In this document: positions 1 through 8,500 of the stretch, in pieces
How positions within the stretch are numbered: position 1 is the first letter of the stretch
How the letters are laid out: each line of letters opens with the position of its first letter
Source: Bacteroidota bacterium
GTDB taxonomy: Bacteria; Bacteroidota; Bacteroidia; Chitinophagales; Saprospiraceae
NCBI GenBank assembly: GCA_003045895.1
Contig: PZPC01000001.1
Span: 124,001-188,000 of the forward strand
Reading direction: 5' to 3'
Length of the DNA: 64,000 nucleotides
The notes under the pieces: model-generated
Seen by the model: the letters and a program-made list of their open reading frames with translations, nothing else
Database searches by the model: none
What the model was told of the DNA's origin: nothing
Translations under genes and position numbers: made by a program

Positions 1-1217
1 CTGAACCACAGGCCATGGTTGCCCCAGGCTTGTCCAATTCCGTAATACAAAAGTAGGTAGCCCCCAAAAGCCAGCAACATGGTATTGCGCATGGCGGCGG
101 ATGCGGTAAGACCGATGTAGACGCCATCCCAGATATAGCAGGGGGTGCTGAGTAGTGGAAAGATCACCATCCATACCAGGTAGGGTAGGGCCGCGTGAAT
201 AACCTCCTGCTGATCGGTGAAGACACGCAACAACCCCGTGCCGCTCAGTCCGTATACCAGTGCATAAAGACCAGCCAGTACCATCCCCCAAACGAAGCTG
301 GTTCGGATGGCGCGTTGCGCGCTGTTGTGGTCGTTGGCACCGTGGTACTTGCCGACCAGGCTTTCTGCCGCGAAGGCAAAACCATCCACTCCGTAGGACA
401 TCCAATTGACGTACTGCAACAAGATGACATTGGCTGCCAGGACCAGGTCACCCATCCCCGCCGATTGCCGGTAGAAGAAAGCAAAAGACAGGGTCAGACA
501 AAGCGTGCGGAGGAATATATCGCGGTTGATCCGCAAAAAGCGTTGCAAGGCCTGCCACTGTAAGAGGGTGCGCGCCTGCCAATGCTGCCGAACCCAACTG
601 TAGCGATACCACAGCAGTAGCCCGCCCCCAACCAGGCCCGTATACTGCGCGATGACCGTACCCCAGGCCACCCCCTGGATACCCCAACCCCACTGGTAAA
701 CCAGGAAATAGCTGAGCAGCATATTGACTATGTTGATGAGTATGGTCAGGACCAGTGGGAAAATGGCATTTTGCACGCCAAAAAACCAGCCCATCAGCGC
801 GTACAGGCCGAGGGCTGCCGGTGCTGCCCAAATGCGGATGGTAAAATACTCGGACACCAGGGGTTGCTGGTCGTTGGTGACCAGAAGGAGGCTTTGCGCC
901 ATGTTCAGCAATGGGATTTGGAGTAGAAACAAAAGGCTGGCTAAGCCCAGCGCCACAATCAGGGCCTGCCCCAGTACCGTGCTCATTTCCTGGCGGTTCT
1001 CGCGGCCGAAAGCCTGCGCCGTCATGCCCGTAGAACCCATGCGCAGAAAGCCAAAATTCCAGTAAATAAAGTTGAAGACCATACTGCCCAGACCGACCGC
1101 TCCGAGGTGGTCGGCACTGAGCCGCCCCATGAGTGCGGTATCAAAAGAGCTGAGTAACGGCACCGATATGTTGCTCAGGATATTGGGAATAGCCAGGCGC
1201 AGAATTTCTTTGTTCAT
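1..1217 (-). CDS. MATE-family multidrug/sodium antiporter (DinF-like), 3' end cut by the window
   Basis: Reading leftwards from an ATG at 1217, one frame stays open to the window edge (about 405 residues). It starts MNKEILRLAIPNILSNISVP and contains LGSMVFNFIYWNFGFLRMGS, both typical of MATE exporters of the DinF branch. Hydrophobic segments recur at spacing consistent with a 12-helix inner membrane protein; the last one or two helices lie outside the window. MATE proteins expel cationic drugs or metabolites against a sodium or proton gradient, but the substrate cannot be read from sequence. The broken DUF1801 gene lies 8 bases upstream on the same strand, so the two probably share a transcript. 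The short ORFs visible here in other frames are shadows. Confidence 0.9.
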   Translation of the reverse strand, partial: MNKEILRLAIPNILSNISVPLLSSFDTALMGRLSADHLGAVGLGSMVFNFIYWNFGFLRMGSTGMTAQAFGRENRQEMSTVLGQALIVALGLASLLFLLQIPLLNMAQSLLLVTNDQQPLVSEYFTIRIWAAPAALGLYALMGWFFGVQNAIFPLVLTILINIVNMLLSYFLVYQWGWGIQGVAWGTVIAQYTGLVGGGLLLWYRYSWVRQHWQARTLLQWQALQRFLRINRDIFLRTLCLTLSFAFFYRQSAGMGDLVLAANVILLQYVNWMSYGVDGFAFAAESLVGKYHGANDHNSAQRAIRTSFVWGMVLAGLYALVYGLSGTGLLRVFTDQQEVIHAALPYLVWMVIFPLLSTPCYIWDGVYIGLTASAAMRNTMLLAFGGYLLLYYGIGQAWGNHGLWF

Positions 1218-1225
1218 GTCTTTAA

Positions 1226-1682
1226 CTAACGTTTATACAACGTCTCATAAATGCCAACCCATTCCGAAACACTCATTTTACCCACCAACTCACCAATAAG
1301 TCCAAATGGAATGTCCTCCATTTTCTTAAAGCGGATGCAGCTTTTTCCCATATCCAGTTTACGTGCGGAATGCCTGGGGTATTCGGCTACAAACCATTCC
1401 AGGAGTGGCGGACTGGCATATAGCCCCATGTGGTAAAGGGCAATAAAATTCTTTTGCGAAGCGATGTTCAGAAAGGGTAGGGGCAACTGGGGGGCGCAAT
1501 GATAACCCGCTGGAAAGATATTGTGCGGAACGACGTACCCGATCATGTTGTAGCTCATCGTTTCCTGAAAGCCAGTGGGAAAGATGGTCGAGAATAACCT
1601 GGCGGAGGTGCTGCATGGGAGCCTGGCGGTCTTCCGGCAGTTGCTCAATATGGTTTTCGGGTGAGGTGGCTTCTATTTTCAT
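1226..1682 (-). pseudogene. DUF1801 (YdhG-like) protein interrupted by a one-base frameshift
   Basis: The protein begins MKIEATSPENHIEQLPEDRQ in the frame starting at 1682 and continues as FQETMSYNMIGYVVPH and KLDMGKSCIRFKKMEDIP in another frame ending at 1226. Joined together they give one continuous DUF1801 protein of about 150 residues. The switch falls at an AAA run at 1580-1582 (TTT in gene sense, followed by CCC). Removing one base there restores a family-like DHLPTGFQET junction. DUF1801 proteins are small cytoplasmic proteins of the YdhG/iron-chaperone-like fold with no firmly established role. The single-base slip could be a real inactivating mutation or a homopolymer sequencing error; the rest of the coding sequence is well preserved, so any loss is recent. 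Confidence 0.8.
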
Positions 1683-2212
1683 TGGGTGGTAGTTTTATGG
1701 TTTAAGGTATGATTTTTTTGAAGTCAGGAGAAGTTTGGAAAGCGCTAGGCTCCATTCGCGCTATACTTTTATTAACACCCCATAAACAAGAAAGAGGTAA
1801 AAAGAGGGAAATTGGCTCAGGAGGTTTGCGTATTCAAGTGCTTCTGTTCGAATGTTGCAATTTCTCGCCGGGGCTCAAGAGCCCCTTGGGAGGGGCCCAC
1901 CCTCTAGGCCTGAACGCCGGCCCCAACTTTGGCCCAATGGCCGCGCGGGGCAAACCACCACCATTGCTCACCCAGGGTGAACAACCATGCAAAAGACAAA
2001 ACCTACGAATGCCCTTTTTGACCAGGCGAAGAATTACGCCATAAGGGGTAGTACCGATGAGTAACCGAGAAGAGGGTCAAAGCAATTCTGCTCATGTTAC
2101 GGATCAAATATACTACTAATTATTTTTTTTGCAAAAAAAATAAACAAAAAAATAAATTACAACGTATGCAATTGAAAAATTTACATTTGCTAGAGAATCA
2201 AAAAAATGTATC
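1683..2212. other. non-coding stretch with a cluster of palindromes
   Basis: No convincing gene lies here; a 111-codon plus-strand frame (1709-2044) has no family features and runs through strong palindromes. Three inverted repeats are visible: GGGGCTC-AA-GAGCCCC (1870-1885), a near-perfect TTGCTCACCC/GGGTGAACAA (1964-1984), and GGCG-N8-CGCC (2025-2040). The middle part is G+C-rich and the tail (2100-2180) is very A+T-rich. It may be a structured RNA leader or a dispersed repeat. Confidence 0.5.
2182..2189 (+). promoter_or_regulatory. -7 promoter box TACATTTG before the VOC gene
   Basis: TACATTTG matches the Bacteroidota -7 consensus TAnnTTTG and lies 24 bases before the ATG at 2213. I see no good -33 TTTG at the expected distance, so this is a moderate call. 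Confidence 0.45.
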
Positions 2213-2605
2213 ATGGCCCAACAACACATCGCCCAATTTGCCCTGATCGTAGCAGACTACGATGAAGCGATCGATTTCTATACCCAAAAATTGAACTTTC
2301 GCCTGTTGGAGGATACCGTCCGTAGCCCCACCAAGCGCTGGGTAAGGATAGCTCCTCCCGGCAACAACGAATGTGCCATCCTGTTGGCCAAAGCGGTGGG
2401 CGAGGAACAGCTGAGTCGCGTGGGCAATCAAACGGGTGGCCGCGTTTTTCTCTTCCTTTACACCGACGATTTTTGGCGCGATTACCGCCACATGGCAGCC
2501 CACGGCATTGAATTCATTGAGCAACCCCGCGAGGAAGAATACGGCACCGTAATCGTATTCAAGGACTTGTACGGCAACCTCTGGGATTTTATTCAACCTG
2601 CCTGA
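2213..2605 (+). CDS. VOC-superfamily (glyoxalase/bleomycin-resistance fold) protein
   Basis: 130 residues forming one vicinal-oxygen-chelate domain. The start IAQFALIVADYDEAIDFYTQ matches the family's first strand and helix, and the end GTVIVFKDLYGNLWDFIQPA matches the last beta-hairpin with the usual aspartate-glycine-asparagine turn. The residue that is normally the first histidine ligand is a phenylalanine or glutamine here (QFALIV), so metal binding is uncertain. Members include glyoxalases, dioxygenases and drug-binding proteins; the substrate is not predictable. The gene stands alone and ends just before a MITE-like palindrome. Confidence 0.9.
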   Translation: MAQQHIAQFALIVADYDEAIDFYTQKLNFRLLEDTVRSPTKRWVRIAPPGNNECAILLAKAVGEEQLSRVGNQTGGRVFLFLYTDDFWRDYRHMAAHGIEFIEQPREEEYGTVIVFKDLYGNLWDFIQPA

Positions 2606-2611
2606 TGGGTT

Positions 2612-2745
2612 GGCACTTAAGTATTTGGACAATAATAAATTTACATTTTTTGACTCAAATGATTAGCTCGAAACCGCTCATTATCAATCGCTTATTCCTT
2701 CGCTAATAATTTGAGAATGTAAATTTATTATTGTCCCGGCACTTA
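2612..2745. repeat. MITE-like palindromic element with flanking 8-bp direct repeats
   Basis: A perfect 21-bp inverted repeat, starting GGACAATAATAAA, has its left arm at 2627-2647 and right arm at 2716-2736. Pairing continues inward with interruptions (CTCAAAT/ATTTGAG and ATTAGC/GCTAAT), so most of the element can fold on itself. GGCACTTA occurs on both sides, at 2612-2619 and 2738-2745, like a target-site duplication, though the left copy is 7 bases away from the arm. It sits between two convergent genes and could also act as a terminator. Confidence 0.6.
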
Positions 2746-2758
2746 CACCTTTTCACAT

Positions 2759-3556
2759 TTACACCCTTCCACTTCTAAAATCCACCTGCACGGTATCCTC
2801 CACCTTCATGCCCAGTAAGCTGGCAGCTTTGTCCATATTGATCGCAATTTCCAGCAGGTCAGCAGAATTGAACCGGCAGAGCATTTCACCAACGGCCACA
2901 TCGTAGTGGTTGACGGAGAGCTCAACGATCGGCGAATGTCGTTTGAAAAATAATTCAAAAGGCCGGCCACCGCCGATGCGTTCAAACAGTTCCCGTTGGA
3001 TATTCAGCACCACATTCTCAAATTTGTCGATGTAGACCACCGAGCCGCGAATGTGGTTCGGCCCGGTTACCGGTTGAAAGGTGATGCGTTGCGTCCAGTC
3101 GGCTACGGCTTTGCCCAAGCCACCGGCCGGGAAATCTTGTGCCAGGTGGCCAACGGCATTGGCAAAAATAGTTGCCAGGGGGAAACGGCTAAAGGAAAGA
3201 TCGCCCGTATCGATGGCAAAAATGGCACCGGGCCGTTCGGGAAAGATCAGGGAAAACAGGCCATTGTCAGGACCTATAAAATGGTGGCCTTCGTGGGTGA
3301 ACACCAGGAAAGGGCGGTCGGGCTGGCCAAAATCATTGATACTCAACAGGTGGATACTACCAACCGGAAATGCCCGCCAGGCGTGCTGAAACAAGAATGC
3401 CCCCTGCACAATGTCGTAGTTGGCCACATCGTGGCTGATATCTACGATCCGGGCATTTGGCGTCTGTTGCAAAATGCTCCCTTTGATTAGCGCCAGGTGG
3501 TAGTCGCGCCAACCAAAATCAGAGGTGATGGTAACAATAGGAGGTGTCCGTTCCAA
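2759..3556 (-). CDS. S-adenosylmethionine hydrolase (adenosine-forming; DUF62/SAM hydroxide adenosyltransferase family)
   Basis: 265 residues, the full length for this family. The enzyme uses a water-derived hydroxide to split SAM into adenosine and methionine; it is related to the fluorinase and chlorinase of actinobacteria. Visible marks are TSDFGWRDY near residues 11-19, carrying the conserved aspartates D13 and D18, IGPDNGLFSLIF in the middle, and VVYIDKFENVVLNI in the C-terminal domain, which is the family's ID-F-N-N signature. The physiological role in Bacteroidota is unclear; a SAM-homeostasis function is the usual suggestion. It is transcribed towards the palindromic element and stands alone. 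Confidence 0.92.
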   Translation of the reverse strand: MERTPPIVTITSDFGWRDYHLALIKGSILQQTPNARIVDISHDVANYDIVQGAFLFQHAWRAFPVGSIHLLSINDFGQPDRPFLVFTHEGHHFIGPDNGLFSLIFPERPGAIFAIDTGDLSFSRFPLATIFANAVGHLAQDFPAGGLGKAVADWTQRITFQPVTGPNHIRGSVVYIDKFENVVLNIQRELFERIGGGRPFELFFKRHSPIVELSVNHYDVAVGEMLCRFNSADLLEIAINMDKAASLLGMKVEDTVQVDFRSGRV

Positions 3557-3657
3557 TTCTTTGTAGCTCTTTTTTCGTTTGCGTTCCGCATCGCCAGGGT
3601 TGACTACACAGAATTAGGGTAAAGATAGGAAATTTGTGTTTTTATGGTAGCTGACTT

Positions 3658-3688
3658 TTTGGGTTAGCGGGGTCGGCGCATAAATTTC
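3658..3688 (+). promoter_or_regulatory. probable promoter of porX
   Basis: TTTG at 3658-3661 and TAAATTTC at 3681-3688 are separated by 19 bases, matching the Bacteroidota -33/-7 pattern (TTTG-N19-TAnnTTTG) with one mismatch. Transcription would start near 3695, giving a 5' leader of about 170 bases before the porX start at 3865. Confidence 0.5.
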
Positions 3689-3864
3689 GCCTGGGAGGAC
3701 TATAAATGACTGAAGCCGCAAAAAAGGCCAACAAATCAAGAAAAACCCACTCGCTTGTATCCATAAAGAACAAAACCACGTTAAGGACTAGGTACCCTTT
3801 ACCACCAGTTCCTTACCTTTGGCTACCTGGACCCAACAAACGACAAAAAAGAACAAACTTTATA

Positions 3865-5421
3865 ATGGATAAAATCAAGATTCTTTGGGCAGACGACGAG
3901 ATTGATCTGCTGAAACCACAACTTTTGTTCCTCGAAAAAAAGGGATATGAGGTCACTACCGTGACCAACGGACATGATGCCCTGGAAGAAATACAGGACA
4001 ACAACGATTTTGACGTCGTCTTTCTGGACGAGAGTATGCCTGGTATCACCGGACTCGAAACCCTCGCCAAGCTTAAGGACATTCGTCCGAATATCCCGGT
4101 GGTGATGATTACCAAGAACGAAGCCGAAACGGTAATGGAGGAAGCCATCGGATCCCAGATCAGTGACTACCTCATCAAACCGGTAAATCCCAATCAGATT
4201 CTTCTTACCCTCAAGCGCCTGATCGACAACAAACGCCTGGTCCGGGAAAAAACAAGCTCTGATTACCAGCAAGAATTTCGCCAGATTCTCATGGAAATCA
4301 ACAGCGGGCTTAACTACCAGGAATGGGTGGATGTCTACAAACGAATCATCAATTGGGAGATCAAAATAGACGAAAGCCAGTCGACGGCGATGGCCGATAT
4401 TTTGTCGATGCAAAAGAATGAGGCGAACAATGCCTTCTCCAAATACATCCAGAATAATTACCTCGATTGGATGAAAAACGGGAATGGGCCCGTTATGAGC
4501 GACCGCCTGCTACGGGAAAAGGTATTCCCCTACCTCGACGAAAAGGTGCCTACCATCATGCTCCTGCTCGACAACCTGCGTTACGACCAGTGGAAAGTCA
4601 TTGAAACGGTTCTCAATCAGGAATTTAGGATAGAAGATGAGGATTATTTCTACAGCATTTTACCGACCACTACCCAGTACAGCCGCAATGCTATTTTTGC
4701 GGGTATGTTACCTTCCGAAATTGAGCGCCACTACAAGCAGTGGTGGAAAAATGACATGGATGAAGGCGGAAAAAACAACCACGAAGAAGACCTCTTCCGG
4801 GCGCAGGTCAAGCGCATTATCCGTAAGGATGTGAAAGTCGATTATATGAAAATCACCAATGTTGCCAAAGCCAAACAGATGGAGGACAACATTCTTGATT
4901 ACCTGCACAACGACCTTACCGTCATCGTCTACAACTTCATCGACATGCTTTCCCATGCGCGTACCGAGATGGAAGTACTCAAGGAACTGGCCGGTGATGA
5001 AAAAGCTTACCGTTCCCTTACCCTGTCCTGGTTCCAGAATTCACCGCTTTGGTCGGCCCTGCAACGCGTGACGGATAAGAGTGATGTGAACCTCATCGTG
5101 ACGACCGACCACGGTACCATCCGGGTAAATACGCCTTCCAGGGTAGTGGGCGATCGGGAAACAACGACCAACCTGCGTTATAAAGTTGGTAAGAACCTCA
5201 ACTACGAAAAGCGCGATGTACTCGAAATCCGCGACCCCCTGGAAGCTGGTTTGCCACGGCCGAACGTCAGTTCAACTTTTATCTTCGCCAAGGAAGACAA
5301 ATTCTTCCTGTACCCCAACAACTACAATCACTACAACAACTATTACCGCAACACATTTCAGCACGGGGGTATTAGCCTCGAAGAAATGATCTGCCCGATC
5401 ATCCGCTTGCGACGGCGGTAG
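3865..5421 (+). CDS. porX: PorX: T9SS response regulator with CheY receiver and PglZ phosphatase-fold domains
   Basis: From MDKIKILWADDE the protein is 518 residues, the known PorX length. The frame opens earlier at 3706, but those 53 residues look like untranslated leader and resemble no PorX. Residues 1-125 form a receiver domain: acidic pocket D10/D11, predicted phospho-acceptor D55 in VFLDESMPG, T83 and K105. A helical linker leads to a PglZ domain of the alkaline-phosphatase superfamily, with metal-site motifs in LLLDNLRYDQW, the nucleophile region LPTTTQYSRN and TTDHGTIRV. PorX with the PorY kinase controls T9SS gene expression through an ECF sigma factor, and its PglZ domain hydrolyses cyclic and linear oligonucleotides in characterised species. 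No porY is in the window. Confidence 0.95.
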   Translation: MDKIKILWADDEIDLLKPQLLFLEKKGYEVTTVTNGHDALEEIQDNNDFDVVFLDESMPGITGLETLAKLKDIRPNIPVVMITKNEAETVMEEAIGSQISDYLIKPVNPNQILLTLKRLIDNKRLVREKTSSDYQQEFRQILMEINSGLNYQEWVDVYKRIINWEIKIDESQSTAMADILSMQKNEANNAFSKYIQNNYLDWMKNGNGPVMSDRLLREKVFPYLDEKVPTIMLLLDNLRYDQWKVIETVLNQEFRIEDEDYFYSILPTTTQYSRNAIFAGMLPSEIERHYKQWWKNDMDEGGKNNHEEDLFRAQVKRIIRKDVKVDYMKITNVAKAKQMEDNILDYLHNDLTVIVYNFIDMLSHARTEMEVLKELAGDEKAYRSLTLSWFQNSPLWSALQRVTDKSDVNLIVTTDHGTIRVNTPSRVVGDRETTTNLRYKVGKNLNYEKRDVLEIRDPLEAGLPRPNVSSTFIFAKEDKFFLYPNNYNHYNNYYRNTFQHGGISLEEMICPIIRLRRR

Positions 5422-5441
5422 TTTTAGTAGGTTTGGTTTAT

Positions 5442-5487
5442 AAAAAGAGAAAGCCCGGACAGATTTGCTGTCCGGGCTTTCTCTTTT
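5442..5487. terminator. bidirectional terminator between porX and the convergent adhesin gene
   Basis: A perfect stem of about 20 bp (AAAGAGAAAGCCCGGACAG paired with CTGTCCGGGCTTTCTCTTT) with an ATTTG loop and A/T runs on both sides. It can end transcription from both directions. Confidence 0.9.
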
Positions 5488-5511
5488 GAGGAATAACCAG
5501 ACTCGTTTACG

Positions 5512-8500
5512 CTACCGCACCAGGGTCACATCGCCCCGGTAGGTGAGGATCACATCATCCAGAAATTCTACTTCAATCAGGTAGACGTAGACGCCTGGCG
5601 GCAGGGTTTGCCCATTTTTTGTCCCGTCCCAGAGCTTGATGCCATTCAAACAGTTGGGATCCAGTTTGGTCCCTTCGTAAAGCAGCCCTCCCCAACGGTC
5701 AAAGAGCCTTGCCGACCTCACCTGGCGTACGCCGCGGCAGGTGAACACTTCAAAGTTGTCGTTGCGGCCGTCGTTGTTGGGGCTGAAGATGTCGGGAATG
5801 TAGACGTTGCGGTTGGCGTCCAGCTCCACAAACACATTCTGAGTAGCCGTACAGCCATTCTCGTTGACCACCGTCAGGGTGTAATCCAAACTGTTTTCCG
5901 GAAAAATAAAAGGATTGCGGATGGTATCGGAGCTCAAAAAGTCGCCCGGGGTCCACTGGTAGCTGTAGTTCCCACCAGGTGAGACCATCGGCTGCAATTG
6001 AACGGTGCTGTCACCCAATTCAATAACGATGGGCGAAGCAATCGTAATCGTTATTTGACCAGGAGAAGCAATGCTGATCGCTGTTTCAGCGGCACAACCA
6101 TTGATATCTTCGACCGTAATAATATGATTGCCCGCAAAAACGGTAGCCGGTTGCAATACCGGAAAGCTTAGGCCATTGTTGTCGACCATGAAGGTGTATT
6201 CTTCGAAAGCATTATTCGCACCACCAAAGACGGTATCGATGCTCACAAAGGTAGGATCACCAAAACACAACGGCGGATCAATGGGGTCCAGGAAAAACTG
6301 GATGAGCTCGGGCTCCAGGATCGTGAAGCTCAGTTCATCCATACAGTTCTTGAAATCCGTTACGGTCACGGAATAGGTGCTGGCCGCCAGATTGGCATTC
6401 AAATTGCCCATGGCACCATCGCTCCAGGTATACTGGTACGGATTGGCGGGCGTGACGTTGCCGCCCGTCGTGTTGACGGCAATGATGCCATCGGTGTCAC
6501 CAGCACAGGTCACAAAGTCGGTGGTCGTGGCGGGATTGACGCTGATGACAATGGGTGCTGGTTGCCCTACGACCACCGTTTGGGTGAACGTACAACTGTT
6601 GTCATCCGTAATGATGGCGGTATAGTTGCCGGCGCTCAGGCCACTGATGGCACTGGTCGTTTCGTTGGTTTCTACCCAGAAATAATTGTAAGGGCCGGTA
6701 CCGCCCATGGGAACCACTCCGACGGAACCATCTGCCAATCCGTTACAGGAAACGGGCGTAATGGTGGGCAGTACGGTGATGGGGTCGGGAGCAGCAATGG
6801 TAAAAGACACATTGACGCCACAATTGTTGGCATCAATGACGTTGAGGTTCTGTACGCCTTCACACAGCTGAATGGAGGTCGCTGTGGTCGCACTGGTTGT
6901 CATTTCTCCGGTATCCCAGGTGAAAATAAAACTACCTGGTGACCCGTCGCTGTAGGAAGCCGTCGCTGTCGCCTGGCCATCGCAGGTCGCGTCGTCCGGA
7001 CAACTGGTATCCTGAATATTACTAAAGGTCACCACTATACTTGGCGGGTCAACAATGGTAATGTTGAAGACTTCAGAGGTACACTGGTTGGCATCAATAA
7101 CCACTACGGTATAATCACCGGCTGGCCGCGCCGGCAAGGGGTTTTGGGTGGTTGGCGTGCCCGGCATGGTCGACCAGAGGTACATGTAAGGTCCGGTACC
7201 ACCGGCAGAAAAAATTGCAATTTGACCGGTTGATTCACCGGGGCAGTTGGGCTGGCGTACGCGCACCGAATCCAGGCGAATTGGCTCAGGAGCAGTTACG
7301 TAGGCCGTGTCAATAGTAACACAAGCATTGGGAGCAGTAATGGTAACAATGTACTCCCCGGGGGGAAGACCATTGATAGCTGCGCCAGACTGGCCCGTGC
7401 TCCACTGGAAATTGGTTACCGGGCCCGCCGGAGAAGTGGCCATTACCAATAGTGAGCCGTCGGTATCGTCGGCACAGGTCACCGAATCATCGGGGAGGCT
7501 GGTCACGGCAGGTGGTGTCGGCGCCGATACCGACTGCATCACTTGCTGCGAACAGTTATTGGCGTCGGTCACCACAATGGTGTACATGCCTGCCGAAAGG
7601 TTGGTGGCCAGGGAGTCGGTCAGCAGGGCATCGTGGTCCCAGCTGTAGGTATAGGGGCCAACTCCGCCACTAACACCGAGGGTAACGCTACCATCGTTGC
7701 CAACGGTACAGGTTTCATTGGTGAAATTCAGTACCGTTGCCACCAACGGGGTGGGTTGCGCTACCGCAAAAGTATCGATCACCCGACAGCCAGCAGCGCT
7801 GGCATCGGTCATGGTCACGATGTAGGAACCAGCGGCCAGGTTGAGGATTTGACTGGTGGTACCCGTATTGTTGGCTGCGGGCGCATTGGCGCTCCAGACA
7901 AAAGCATAGGGCGTAGCTGCCGCGGCACCACTGGTGGTACCCGTAATGAAAACTTCACCGGTGGTTTGCCCGTTGCAATCGACATCCGTAACCACGCCAT
8001 TGATGGCCAGGGTCTTGATGGCGTTGACCACAAAGCATTTTTCGGTGCTACACAGGTTGTCGTCCGTAACGGTCACGCAGTACTGACCCGGGTTGATATT
8101 GCTAAGGGTGGTTGTTGAAGCCTGAATGACCAGCCCGGTGTTCCAGGTGAAGGTGTAATTGCCACTGGCCGTAGTTCCTCCCGAGGCGGTGATGGTAATC
8201 TGGCCATCCTGTCCGCCCGTACAACTCGCATCGGTGATGAAGGTATTGGAGTCGAGTACCCGTAGCGCAGGTGGCGTACCCAGCGGAATCAGGGCGTTTT
8301 CCTGGCAGCCTGCCGGATCGGTAACGGTAATGCCGTAGGAACCGGCCGGAATATTATCAATAAAATTGACATTTCCGGGGTTGGGTACACTCAGCGGCGT
8401 ACTCCAGACAAAAGTATAGCCTGGTCCGGGATTATTGAGGGGGGTGCCATCGGAAGTAGGGATGAAGCGCAACGAACCGTCGCGCACTCCAAAACAGGAA

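Noticed and set aside
1709-2044. 111-codon frame in the palindrome block
   Set aside because: Runs through perfect palindromes, low-complexity Pro/Gly-rich translation, no family features.
3706-3864. Upstream extension of porX by 53 codons with GGAGG before the ATG
   Set aside because: The added residues resemble no PorX, and the likely promoter would start transcription only about ten bases before that ATG; the start at 3865 fits the family length of 518.
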